From: JADHLJ01 sp038118725
GTDB taxonomy: Bacteria; Pseudomonadota; Alphaproteobacteria; Thalassobaculales; Thalassobaculaceae
Assembly (NCBI GenBank): GCA_038118725.1
Contig: JAYOIK010000063.1
Span: 1-31,594 of the forward strand
DNA: 31,594 nucleotides
Direction: 5' to 3'
Shown here: one piece after another, positions 23,841 through 31,573 of the stretch
Position numbering within the stretch: position 1 is the first letter of the stretch
Layout of the letters: the number at the start of each line of letters is the position of its first letter
The notes under the pieces: model-generated
The model's database searches: none
The model's input: the letters and a program-made list of their open reading frames with translations, nothing else
Told to the model about the DNA's origin: nothing
Translations under genes and position numbers: made by a program

Positions 23841-23853
23841 GTCGCGGCTTAAC

Positions 23854-25605
23854 TCAATCGCCCAGCACAAGCCCTTCGCGCCGGGGATCGGCGCCGCCGA
23901 GGAGGGTGCCGTCGGGGCGGATCAGGATCGCGTGTAGGCCGCTGTTGAGATCGCGGACCCGCGTCTCGTGACCCAGCGCGTTCAACGCCTCGGCCAGATC
24001 CGCGGCCCCAGTTCCGGCCTCCAGGTCCGTCGCCCCGTTGCGGTTCACCACATGGCCCAGATTGATCGCCGCCTGGGGGTTCATGCCCCAGTCCAACACG
24101 CCGATCAGGGTTTGCGCCACATAGGCGATGATCCGTGAGCCGCCGGGCGAGCCGACCAGGAGCATGGGCTCCCCGTCCCTAAGCACGATCGTCGGCGCCA
24201 TCGAGCTTCTGGGCCGCTTGCCCCCCTCGATCCGGTTCGCCACCGGCCTGCCGTTCCGCGACGGTCGGAAGGAAAAATCCGTCAATTCGTTGTTCAGCAG
24301 AAAGCCCCTGACCATCACCCGGCTGCCGAAACCGCTTTCGATGGTCGTGGTCATCGAGACCGCGTTACCCTCGGTGTCGCGAATGACGAAATGGCTGGTG
24401 CCGGGGCGTTCAAGTTGGGTATCCGGTGCCCGAAGCGCCGCGTCGCGCCAGGGCGGGTTGCCGGGCTCGGCCTTCTCGATCGCCTTGTCACGGCTGATTT
24501 GCTGGGCCCGGATCGTGAGATACCCGCGGTCAAGCAACCCCTTGGTCGGCATGCGCGTGAAATCGCTATCCGCCATATAGAGGCCCCGGTCGGCATAGGC
24601 GAGCTTGGAAGCCTCGGCGAAAAGATGCGCGGCCTCAGGCGTCGGGCCGATACCGGGCAGATCGAAATGTTCCAGCATGCCGAGGATTTGGCCTACCGTC
24701 AGCGCGCCGGAACTCGGTGGCCCCATTCCGCAGACCTCGTGACCGCGATAGGTCATACAAACCGGCGCGCGAATCTTGGCCTTGTAGGAAGCCAAATCCT
24801 CAAGTGTCATCAGCCCCGGATTATCGGCGGTGGCGCTCACGGCGGCGACGATGTCCCGTGCGATCGGCCCGGTATAGAAGGCCTTCACTCCCTCCTTCGC
24901 GATAGTCGTCAAGGTCTCGGCGAAAACCGGGTTCCTCAAAAGCGTGCCGGGAGCCTTGGGCGAGCCGTCGGGGTTGAAGAAATACGCGGTTGTTTCGGGA
25001 AAGCTCCCAAGCCCCTTGCTCTCGGCCAGGGCGATCGAGGCCCCCAGCCTCGAGGAAATCTCGAACCCCTCCTCGGCGTGCCGGATCGCGGGCTCGAACA
25101 GGGAGGCCCAGGATTGCCGGCCATGCATCCGATGCGCCAGCTCTAGCATCGCCAGGGTGCCCGGCACCCCGACCGAGCCGCCCCCCTTTACCGCGCCCCA
25201 GAACGACCTGAAGCTCCCGTCGGGCAGCTTGAAATAGTCCGGCCCCGCCGCGCGCGGCGCCGTCTCGCGCCCGTCGAAGGCCATGAGGCGCCTGGCCTTG
25301 GCGTCCCAGTAGAGCATGAAGGCGCCGCCGCCGATCCCGGAAGACTGCGGCTCCACCACGTTCAGCACCATCTGCACCGCCACGGCGGCATCCATGGCGT
25401 TCCCGCCCCCCGCGAGCACCGCGTGCCCCACCCGGCTGGCCAGCGGATGCGCGGCGGCGACCATGAATTTCTCGGCCATGACCGGCGGATGCTCGACCCG
25501 CCCCGTCGCCGGCTCCGGCGCCGGACGCGCGGTTTGGGCGGTGGTACCGCCAATGATCCCGAAATGCACCCACGCAATCGCCAGAACCGAGATGATGAAG
25601 CGCAT
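23854..25605 (-). CDS. ggt: Gamma-glutamyltransferase, exported (glutathione hydrolase type)
   Basis: This 583-residue protein is a canonical periplasmic GGT. Residues 1 to about 24 form a signal peptide (MRFIISVLAIAW, ending near TTAQT). GRETAP (112-117) supplies the Arg that binds the substrate carboxylate. GTSHF (402-406) contains the processing and catalytic Thr403. LLNNELTDFSF holds the expected Asp443, RSSM (466-469) the serine pocket, and SPGG (486-489) the oxyanion-hole glycines. It cleaves gamma-glutamyl bonds of glutathione and related peptides, feeding cysteine and glutamate recovery. I chose ATG 25605 because GGGGGA precedes it and the signal peptide begins there. The longer frame to 25665 would bury the signal. 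Confidence 0.93.
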   Translation of the reverse strand: MRFIISVLAIAWVHFGIIGGTTAQTARPAPEPATGRVEHPPVMAEKFMVAAAHPLASRVGHAVLAGGGNAMDAAVAVQMVLNVVEPQSSGIGGGAFMLYWDAKARRLMAFDGRETAPRAAGPDYFKLPDGSFRSFWGAVKGGGSVGVPGTLAMLELAHRMHGRQSWASLFEPAIRHAEEGFEISSRLGASIALAESKGLGSFPETTAYFFNPDGSPKAPGTLLRNPVFAETLTTIAKEGVKAFYTGPIARDIVAAVSATADNPGLMTLEDLASYKAKIRAPVCMTYRGHEVCGMGPPSSGALTVGQILGMLEHFDLPGIGPTPEAAHLFAEASKLAYADRGLYMADSDFTRMPTKGLLDRGYLTIRAQQISRDKAIEKAEPGNPPWRDAALRAPDTQLERPGTSHFVIRDTEGNAVSMTTTIESGFGSRVMVRGFLLNNELTDFSFRPSRNGRPVANRIEGGKRPRSSMAPTIVLRDGEPMLLVGSPGGSRIIAYVAQTLIGVLDWGMNPQAAINLGHVVNRNGATDLEAGTGAADLAEALNALGHETRVRDLNSGLHAILIRPDGTLLGGADPRREGLVLGD

Positions 25606-25709
25606 CGGTTGATCCCCCGTCGTTTTCGCGCACCCGAAAGCGTGCTCGAACCAGTTCAGCGACATGCCGAAATTGGTGTACGGAGGATCTTGCCGGAAGC
25701 GGAAAACCT

Positions 25710-25785
25710 TGGCGACCCCTACGGGACTCGAACCCGTGTTTACGGCGTGAGAGGCCGTTGTCCTAGGCCACTAGACGAAGGGGTC
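25710..25785 (-). tRNA. tRNA-Glu (anticodon CUC)
   Basis: The reverse strand folds as a complete tRNA. The acceptor stem is GACCCCT/AGGGGTC, the D arm begins CGTCTAGTGGCCTAGGAC, and the anticodon stem ACGGC/GCCGT encloses loop CTCTCAC with anticodon CTC (25749-25751). The T arm is ACGGG-TTCGAGT-CCCGT. CCA is encoded at the 3' end (25710-25712). The sequence closely resembles bacterial tRNA-Glu. The bases just before the 5' end (GC) could extend pairing to the discriminator G and the first C of CCA in the precursor. Confidence 0.95.
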
Positions 25786-25959
25786 GCGGAAGGTCGGGCT
25801 TTCTAAGCCATAACCGCCTCTCGATGCAAGTCCGAAGTTTCGACCAGACTGTTGATGAAACACGCAGTCGGCCCCACTCCCCGCCCCCGGCCATTGACAA
25901 GCCGGTCCCCTGATCGGAGCCTCTCGGGCAATGATCCGTCAATTCCGGGAGGAAGTCCG

Positions 25960-26829
25960 ATGAAGTTTGGTCTGCGCTACGCCAATACCGGCCGCAATGT
26001 CTGGGCCGACAAGGCCGTCGCCATCGCCCAGGCCGCCGAGGAAGCCGGGTTTACCAGTATCTGGACAGTGGACCATGTCGTGGTGCCCAAGGATTACCAA
26101 TCCGCCTATCCCTATGCCGCCTCGGGCCGCATGGGTGACGGAAGCGAGGACCTGCAGCTCCCGGACCCGCTGATCTACATGGCCTATATCGCCTCGGTGA
26201 CCAAGACCATCCGGCTGGCCACCGGTATCCTGATCGTGCCCCAGCGCAACCCGGTGGTGACCGCCAAGCAGATCGCCACCCTGGACGCCATGTCCGGCGG
26301 GCGCATCGATCTCGGCATCGGCGTCGGCTGGCTGGAGGAGGAATTCAAGGCGATCGGCGTGCCCTTCGACGATCGCGGCCAGCGCACCGATGAATGCATC
26401 GAGGCCATGCGGGCGCTCTGGTCTCAGGATGTCGCGGAATATCATGGCGAGCTGGTGGATTTCGATCCGATCTATTGCCGTCCGCAACCGGTGAACGGTT
26501 CGGTGCCGATCATCGTCGGCGGTCATTCCAAGGCCGCGGCCCGGCGCGCCGGGCGCCTGGGCGACGGGTTCTTTCCGGCGCGTGGCGCGTCGACCGAGCT
26601 TTACGATCTGGCGCGGCGCACGGCGGAGGAACATGGCCGTGATCCGGACGCGATCGAGTTCATCGCCTCGGTACCGGAGAATCTCGAGGATATCCCCGCG
26701 ATGGCCCAGGCCGGGGTTGATCGCATTCTCATCCCCTCAAGCCCGATGGGCGGCACCACGACCTATGCCAGCAAGCCGGAGGAAGTCCTGGCCCTGAAGG
26801 ATACGCTGGAACGCTACGCCGACGTTTAA
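25960..26829 (+). CDS. LLM-class oxidoreductase (luciferase-like, F420- or FMN-dependent)
   Basis: This 289-residue protein has the luciferase-like monooxygenase barrel. Visible features are FTSIWTVDHVVVP (31-43), IRLATGILIVPQRNPVVTAKQIATLD (split around 84-109), GGRIDLGIGVGW (113-124) with the EEF that follows, and VPIIVGGHS (182-190). It resembles the F420-dependent subfamily of Rv2161c type, but flavin use is equally possible from sequence. The substrate is unknown. GGGAGGA eight bases before ATG 25960 fixes the start; the in-frame extension to 25852 is proline-rich and untypical. It stands alone, convergent with the DUF1194 gene 18 bases away. Confidence 0.88.
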   Translation: MKFGLRYANTGRNVWADKAVAIAQAAEEAGFTSIWTVDHVVVPKDYQSAYPYAASGRMGDGSEDLQLPDPLIYMAYIASVTKTIRLATGILIVPQRNPVVTAKQIATLDAMSGGRIDLGIGVGWLEEEFKAIGVPFDDRGQRTDECIEAMRALWSQDVAEYHGELVDFDPIYCRPQPVNGSVPIIVGGHSKAAARRAGRLGDGFFPARGASTELYDLARRTAEEHGRDPDAIEFIASVPENLEDIPAMAQAGVDRILIPSSPMGGTTTYASKPEEVLALKDTLERYADV

Positions 26830-26847
26830 GCCGGCGCGGCGGAACGG

Positions 26848-27687
26848 TCAGGGCTCGAAACCCCGCCCATCCATGAATTCCCGCCACAGTTTCTCGCCGA
26901 TACGGCAGTCGAAGCGTCCGCCGTCTCGCGAGAATTGGGCCGGAAGAACGCGCGGCCTCGCCGGTGTCGGCGGCGGTGCCGGGCCGGCGATCTCCAGGAT
27001 GATCTTACGCAGAATAGCCGCCGCGAAACCTCCGGTCTCCAGCACCGGCACGATGAACGCGCCCGGCCCGCCGATCACGCAGTCCTCGTAATAAAGATCC
27101 AGGTTCGCGACATCGAAGAACCCGGCGAGGCTGTCGCTCCGGGCCAGGATCGGCAGGCCATTTATGGTAATACCCTTGGAGATCACCAGATCCCTGGCGG
27201 CGACCACGTTCCGCCCCAAGTTGTTCGGCCCGTCGCCGGAGATATCGATGACCCGCCGCTGTCCCCGGAACGCCGGGTCGTCAAACAGGCTCGCCGAGAA
27301 GACCAGGGCTTCCGATATCGAGGTACGCCGGGCAACCCGGGTCGGCGCGTCCAGAAGGCGCTCCGCGAAAGCCTCCGTCGAACGCCTGCCATCCAGCAAG
27401 GTCCAGGGGACGACCACGTGCTGGTCGCCCGCCCATTCAACATAGGTAACGGCGATCCGACCACGCGGCCCGCGCTGAATCGCCTCGATAACGACGGGGT
27501 TCTGGAACGCCTGAACATAGCCGATGCGCTGGAGATACTGTTCCTCGGCGTTCATGGACCGGGATACGTCGACGGCCAGCACAAGCCGCAGGTCCACCGG
27601 AACGGGTTGAGCCATCGCCGGACCGCGCGTGAAAACCACGGCGCCAAATACCGCCACGCACATCCATGCAACCCAGATTACCCGCAT
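26848..27687 (-). CDS. Exported DUF1194 protein with VWA-like fold
   Basis: This 279-residue protein begins with a signal peptide (residues 1-26, cleavage likely after GPAMA). DVSRSMNAEE (40-49) is a MIDAS-type DxSxS metal motif of von Willebrand A domains. TYVEWAGDQ and VIDISGDGPNN are characteristic of DUF1194, a family common in alphaproteobacteria whose function is not established. It is probably periplasmic and may bind a protein ligand through a divalent metal. The gene lies 83 bases downstream of the phytanoyl-CoA-dioxygenase gene on the same strand. A functional link is not evident. Confidence 0.87.
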   Translation of the reverse strand: MRVIWVAWMCVAVFGAVVFTRGPAMAQPVPVDLRLVLAVDVSRSMNAEEQYLQRIGYVQAFQNPVVIEAIQRGPRGRIAVTYVEWAGDQHVVVPWTLLDGRRSTEAFAERLLDAPTRVARRTSISEALVFSASLFDDPAFRGQRRVIDISGDGPNNLGRNVVAARDLVISKGITINGLPILARSDSLAGFFDVANLDLYYEDCVIGGPGAFIVPVLETGGFAAAILRKIILEIAGPAPPPTPARPRVLPAQFSRDGGRFDCRIGEKLWREFMDGRGFEP

Positions 27688-27770
27688 TCCCGGCCCGTCC
27701 CCGATGGCCCAGCCTCGGTAGAGCTTACAGCAGCCGTGGGGATCGGCAATCCGTTAACGCCTTCGCCTTT

Positions 27771-28727
27771 TCAGGCGCAGGGAGCGGCGTCGGCGGACCA
27801 GCGGTGGATCTTGACGTCCTGGTCCTGGGCCGAAAGCGTGGCCCGGGTTTCCTCCCACAGCCGTCGCCACTCCAGGGGATCATCGAGCACCGTATCCGGC
27901 GCGGCGTCGCTGCGGGCGACAAAGTCGGGAAAGAATGGCCGGCCTGTAGGCTCCCCGGTAACGTTGTAACGGAGATCGAAACTCCAACGCACGTCATCGG
28001 TATGGTTAACCAGCGAGCCATGAATGGTGAGCGGGTGGAACAGGATCCCGCCGCCCGCCTTCACCGGTAGAGGGGTTATGGCGTCGTGATCTAGGAAATC
28101 ATCGGGGATAGCCGGCTGCGGAATCGGACAATGCGGCTTCATGTCACCGCGATGACTGCCGCGCACGACCTGCAGGCAGCCGTTTTCCACCGTCGCGTCG
28201 GTGATCGCCAACCAGCAGGTCACCATGCGGGTGCGATCTGCCTCCTCCAGGGTAACCGCGCGATCCTGATGCCACTCGGTGGCGGTGATATGAGCCCGCG
28301 TCTCGTCGCTGTACAGCATCGTCGACGGGGGCTTGAGGCGGACATGCTGGATCGGGTTGGAGGTGATTTCCGGGCCTATGATCGACTGGATGCAATCCAA
28401 CAGATGCCCGTCCGTCATCATCCGAAACACGGCGGGGCCGGCATGGAACGGCAGATCCGGCGGGATATTGCCCGGTGGCAAGGAGATATCCATGGGCTGG
28501 AAATAGTCGAGCCCGGCCTGATACGCTGATTTGATCAGGTCCTGAAAGGATTCCGCCGGCGCGTCGACGTCCAATTTACCTTCCGCCACCCATTTGGCGC
28601 GCAACTCCAAAAGCAGTTCCTCGTACTCGGCGATCAGCGGGTCCAGCACGGTTTCCTTGTCGATAAGGTTTTCGACAACGAGAAAGCCGTTTTCCTCGAA
28701 TTCCCTCAATTGATCGGCGCTCAGCAT
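27771..28727 (-). CDS. Phytanoyl-CoA dioxygenase (PhyH) family protein
   Basis: This 318-residue protein is a non-heme Fe(II)/2-oxoglutarate oxygenase of the PhyH family. The iron ligands are His153 and Asp155 (TEWHQDRAV) and His236 (HPLTIHGS). An arginine in DVRWSFDLRYN (Arg247 or Arg253) would bind 2-oxoglutarate. ENGCLQVVRGSHRG (181-194) is a typical PhyH stretch. The N-terminus, LREFEENGFLVVENLID, is the usual family opening. Bacterial members hydroxylate diverse small molecules such as ectoine or natural products, and this substrate is unknown. GGGAGAA precedes the ATG. It is divergent from the YbaK-like gene. Confidence 0.9.
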   Translation of the reverse strand: MLSADQLREFEENGFLVVENLIDKETVLDPLIAEYEELLLELRAKWVAEGKLDVDAPAESFQDLIKSAYQAGLDYFQPMDISLPPGNIPPDLPFHAGPAVFRMMTDGHLLDCIQSIIGPEITSNPIQHVRLKPPSTMLYSDETRAHITATEWHQDRAVTLEEADRTRMVTCWLAITDATVENGCLQVVRGSHRGDMKPHCPIPQPAIPDDFLDHDAITPLPVKAGGGILFHPLTIHGSLVNHTDDVRWSFDLRYNVTGEPTGRPFFPDFVARSDAAPDTVLDDPLEWRRLWEETRATLSAQDQDVKIHRWSADAAPCA

Positions 28728-28757
28728 ACGTTTCTCCCGGTCTGGACCAGGCTCCCA

Positions 28758-28785
28758 TTGTCAGTTTCCGGGAGCGTGCTATCAA
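28758..28785 (+). promoter_or_regulatory. Candidate promoter of the YbaK-like gene
   Basis: TTGTCA (28758-28763) and TATCAA (28780-28785) are 16 bases apart in the divergent gap, with a predicted leader of about 34 bases. The -35 box differs from consensus by one base and the -10 box by two. Confidence 0.4.
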
Positions 28786-28825
28786 TATCCCAACACGGCT
28801 GGAAACCAAACCTCGAAGCGAATAG

Positions 28826-29317
28826 ATGACCGATACCCTACCCGAAATCCGCGCGATCCTCGAAGCCTCGAAACTTGATTTCGAGGTTTGGGACTGCGAT
28901 CCGGATCTCGCCGACACGGCGGTGTTCTGCAAGCAATACGGCGTCGAACCCGCCGATTCAGCGAATACGATTCTGGTGCGCTCGAAAACCGGGGAGCGGA
29001 AATTCGCGGCCTGCGTGGTGCTGGCGACCCATCGCCTGGACGTCAACCATACCGTCCGCAAGAAGCTCGGCGCCCGCAAGGTTTCCTTCGCCAGCGCCGA
29101 GGAGACCAGGGAGATGACCGGCATGGAGATCGGCGGTGTCACCGCGCTCGCCCTACCGCCGGACCTGCCGCTGTGGATCGACGGCGACGTGATGCGCCGC
29201 GACTTCGTGATCCTCGGCGGCGGTAACCGCTCCTCCAAGCTCAAGGTCTTGCCCGCTCTGCTCCAGGCGACCCCGAACGCCGAGATCGTCGAAGGATTGG
29301 CTAAACCCATGGAATAG
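28826..29317 (+). CDS. YbaK/EbsC-family protein (aminoacyl-tRNA deacylase-like)
   Basis: This 163-residue single-domain protein has the YbaK/ProX fold. Conserved parts are ACVVLATHRLDVN (62-74), RKKLGARKVSFAS (78-90), TGMEIGGVTALAL (98-110) and the C-terminal GGGNRSSKL (131-139). The family removes mischarged amino acids from tRNA (for example Cys or Ala from tRNA-Pro). The lysine that is catalytic in YbaK (Lys46 region, usually 'KTL') is Asn47 here, in SANTILV. From memory, a subfamily with 'AN' at this point exists, so this may be natural rather than decay. The editing substrate is uncertain. No strong ribosome-binding site is seen. Confidence 0.82.
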   Translation: MTDTLPEIRAILEASKLDFEVWDCDPDLADTAVFCKQYGVEPADSANTILVRSKTGERKFAACVVLATHRLDVNHTVRKKLGARKVSFASAEETREMTGMEIGGVTALALPPDLPLWIDGDVMRRDFVILGGGNRSSKLKVLPALLQATPNAEIVEGLAKPME

Positions 29318-29330
29318 TTTTGAAACCACA

Positions 29331-29392
29331 AACGCCCGCGACAAGCGCGGGCGTTCGGGTAAGAGCAAACGCCCGCGACGAGCGCGGGCGTT
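29331..29392. terminator. Two tandem hairpins between convergent ybaK-like gene and rpsD
   Basis: The stem AACGCCCGCG/CGCGGGCGTT with a five-base loop occurs twice, at 29331-29355 and 29368-29392. The two copies lie in a 37-base direct repeat that differs at few positions. The convergent position suggests a two-way terminator. In the leftward direction the second stem met by polymerase is followed by TTTGTGGTTTC, a modest T-rich tract. Confidence 0.65.
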
Positions 29393-29416
29393 CGGGTAAT
29401 CCGAAACTCGGTTCGA

Positions 29417-30034
29417 CTATGTGCGGGAGTAGAACTCGACCACCAGGTTCGGTTCCATCTGCACCGGGTACGGCACATCCTCAAGCTTGGGCTCGCGCAG
29501 GAAGGTGCCGCTCATCTTGCCGAAATCGACCTGGACATAGTCCGGCACGTCGCGCTCGGAAGAGGCGACGGCCTCGAGGACCATCGGGATCTCGCGGGAT
29601 TTTTCCTTGACGGTGACCACGTCGCCGGGCTTGCACATGAAGGACGGGATGGTCACCCGGCGGCCGTTCACGCTGACATGGCCGTGGCTGACGAACTGAC
29701 GCGCGCCGAAAACCGTGGGCACGAACTTCATCCGATAGATGACGGCGTCCAGGCGACACTCAAGAATACCGACCAGGTTCTCGCCTGTATCGCCCTTGCG
29801 GCGCACGGCCTCGCGATAGTATTTGCGGAACTGTTTTTCGCCAATATTGCCGTAGTAGCCCTTGAGCTTCTGTTTGGCCATCAGCTGAATGCCGAAATCG
29901 GACGGCTTGCGGCGGCGCTGGCCGTGCTGGCCGGGTCCGTATTCGCGCTTGTTGTGAGGAGATTTGGGGCGGCCCCAGAGATTGACGCCCAGACGGCGGT
30001 CGATCTTATGCTTCGCGGCGATGCGATTGCTCAT
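29417..30034 (-). CDS. rpsD: 30S ribosomal protein S4
   Basis: This 205-residue protein is S4, a primary 16S rRNA-binding protein that nucleates assembly of the small-subunit body. It begins MSNRIAAKHKIDRRLGVNLWG and contains SPHNKREYGPGQHGQRR. The S4 RNA-binding domain LECRLDAVIYRMKF with SHGHVSVNGRRV lies in the centre, and it ends VVEFYSR. The length is typical. ATG 30034 has TTGGAG seven bases upstream; the 30-residue extension of the longer frame does not match S4. There is no CXXC zinc motif, so it is a zinc-independent form. It is monocistronic, with its own promoter and a hairpin terminator. Confidence 0.97.
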   Translation of the reverse strand: MSNRIAAKHKIDRRLGVNLWGRPKSPHNKREYGPGQHGQRRRKPSDFGIQLMAKQKLKGYYGNIGEKQFRKYYREAVRRKGDTGENLVGILECRLDAVIYRMKFVPTVFGARQFVSHGHVSVNGRRVTIPSFMCKPGDVVTVKEKSREIPMVLEAVASSERDVPDYVQVDFGKMSGTFLREPKLEDVPYPVQMEPNLVVEFYSRT

Positions 30035-30135
30035 GCGTGGACTCCAAGATCCATTGTTGTTTTTGTACCGGTAGGACCAACTAGCCGGGGACACTTCGCC
30101 TTGAGCGCCCCACGTTCCCGGCAATGAAGACGCGC

Positions 30136-30163
30136 ACTATAGGCATGCCGGCGGGGATGTCAA
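30136..30163 (-). promoter_or_regulatory. Strong sigma70-type promoter of rpsD
   Basis: On the reverse strand, consensus TTGACA (30158-30163) and near-consensus TATAGT (30136-30141) are separated by 16 bases. This gives an untranslated leader of about 95 bases before rpsD. The -35 box overlaps the last codons of the upstream cyclic-nucleotide-binding gene. This is the best promoter match in the window. Confidence 0.8.
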
Positions 30164-30540
30164 TCGATGGAGGTGTCCGGGGGAAGCATTTCGGAGACAT
30201 TGATGCTGCGACGAATGATGCGATGAATCCATTGACGCATGAAGGGATCGAGTTTTCGAAGTCGGTCCTGAAATTCAAGCGGGGTCACCACCCTGAACTC
30301 GCAATTCTCGATAGCGGTCGCCGTGGCCAAGCGGCGCGGAATACTTCCGCTCTCGCCCGGGATCATGGCCAGCGCATACTCACCAAAAATCTCCCCTTCG
30401 CCGAGCCTGGCGAACGGGGGCACCGTGGCTTTGTTGCCGTCGTGCGATATCGCCACGGCGCCCTTGATTATGAAATAGGCGCAATCCGCCATATCCCCTT
30501 GCTTGAAGATCACTTCCCCTTTTTCCGCCGTATCCTTCAT
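30160..30540 (-). CDS. Stand-alone cyclic nucleotide-binding domain protein
   Basis: This 126-residue protein is a single cNMP-binding domain. The features are GEVIFKQGDMADCAYFIIKGAVAI (split over 8-31, strands and turn of the beta roll) and GEGEIFGEYALAM (47-59), the phosphate-binding cassette with its Glu. RRLATATAIENCEFRVV (69-85) follows; its arginines sit just before the position that normally contacts the cyclic phosphate. There is no helix-turn-helix or effector domain, so it is not a Crp-type regulator. It lies 25 bases after the membrane-protein gene and probably acts with it, or as a free sensor module. Ligand binding is not assured from sequence. Confidence 0.85.
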   Translation of the reverse strand: MKDTAEKGEVIFKQGDMADCAYFIIKGAVAISHDGNKATVPPFARLGEGEIFGEYALAMIPGESGSIPRRLATATAIENCEFRVVTPLEFQDRLRKLDPFMRQWIHRIIRRSINVSEMLPPDTSID

Positions 30541-30565
30541 CGGTTTGTATATCTCCCCACGATGG

Positions 30566-31573
30566 CTATGCGGTGTCCTCGAATGCCTGATGCAACGTGG
30601 CTTTCCGCGTATCGATTTTGCGATGACTGGAAACCGTCTCCGGCTTCAAGCCTATGTTGAAGACCTCGCAGGCCATCATCAGTAGGAAACCCACGAGGAA
30701 CGAGGTGATGAAAATCTGAACCTTTACGAGGGGTTTCGCATCGGCCCGATCGCGGGGCTCCGTCAGGCCGAGGGTTTCCTGGAATTTCACTGAAAAACCG
30801 CGGTTGGCTGGAAAGTCCGTCTCAATGAACCCGGCTACGGCATGGTCAAGGTGCGTTTGGTCCCATAACGGCGGCCCTCCAGCCTTCCACTTCACCCAAC
30901 GGTCATACAGATCTTCATCAACAGATTTGAAAATCGCGAACTTCACCAAAGTATCCTGGAGTTTCGGTCCGGCTCCCGGGAACAGCTGCTCGCGGTCCAT
31001 ATCAAGCGTCGGCACGAAGTTAAGGGCCAACATCAGCCCCCCAACAACGAGACCATGTATGGCGCCGAAGCGAAGCGCCAGGCTTAGCGGCTGAAAGAGC
31101 ACGATATGTGAGCCGCCCGAATTCTTACCGCCATTCCCTCGACGAGCGGCCATGCCCTTGGCGCCGTCGACCGCATGGTCGTTTTCGGCGGTCGAGGTCT
31201 CGGCGGCTCCGCTCCGTGCCTCCTCCCGCTCCGCGTCGTGCTTTAGGAGCGCCGCGTTCTCGCGTTGCTGAGCCAGCAGGGGTTTCGCCCGCCTCGGTGG
31301 TTCATTGAAGGTCACATTGTGATTGCCGAGTAAAACTTCGCGCTGAATTCTATGGATCGACAGGAGTTTCCAGGTCAAAACCGCGCATAACAGACTTGGT
31401 GCGAATCCCCAGATCATCGCGCGCATGACGATCTCGCCATAACCGGCGGCGCCATAGCCACCGGCTTCGCCGCTCCAGGTAAACGCCGCCATGGCGAACA
31501 CACTGGTAAAGAATCCGGCCACGGCCGCGGATAAACCAAGCCACAGCGTGTAATACGCACCGATGCCATTCAT
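30566..31573 (-). CDS. Unrecognised integral membrane protein
   Basis: I do not recognise a family. The 335-residue sequence has four likely membrane helices (about 9-31, 49-72, 168-188 and 283-307). A long charged, Ala/Glu/Arg-rich cytoplasmic-type loop (about 90-155) may be disordered or coiled. A soluble segment of about 95 residues (190-282) lies between the last two helices and contains FVPTLDMDREQLFPGAGPK and DLYDRWVKWKAGGPP. If the N-terminus is inside, that segment would be periplasmic. The gene precedes the cyclic-nucleotide-binding gene by 25 bases, which suggests a shared role. The ATG at 31573 has no clear ribosome-binding site, so the start is uncertain. Confidence 0.75.
   Translation of the reverse strand: MNGIGAYYTLWLGLSAAVAGFFTSVFAMAAFTWSGEAGGYGAAGYGEIVMRAMIWGFAPSLLCAVLTWKLLSIHRIQREVLLGNHNVTFNEPPRRAKPLLAQQRENAALLKHDAEREEARSGAAETSTAENDHAVDGAKGMAARRGNGGKNSGGSHIVLFQPLSLALRFGAIHGLVVGGLMLALNFVPTLDMDREQLFPGAGPKLQDTLVKFAIFKSVDEDLYDRWVKWKAGGPPLWDQTHLDHAVAGFIETDFPANRGFSVKFQETLGLTEPRDRADAKPLVKVQIFITSFLVGFLLMMACEVFNIGLKPETVSSHRKIDTRKATLHQAFEDTA

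Noticed and set aside
23588..23853. Small genes in the gap between the isomerase and the exported GGT
   Set aside because: The open frames here are made of the palindromic modules, and none has a ribosome-binding site or recognisable protein.
29331..29392. Short repeats resembling a CRISPR array
   Set aside because: There are only two copies of a palindrome with a 12-base gap. No spacer pattern or cas gene is present, and the location fits a terminator.
30035..30124. 30-residue N-terminal extension of ribosomal protein S4
   Set aside because: The extension lies within the leader after the strong promoter, does not resemble S4, and the internal ATG has the proper ribosome-binding site.
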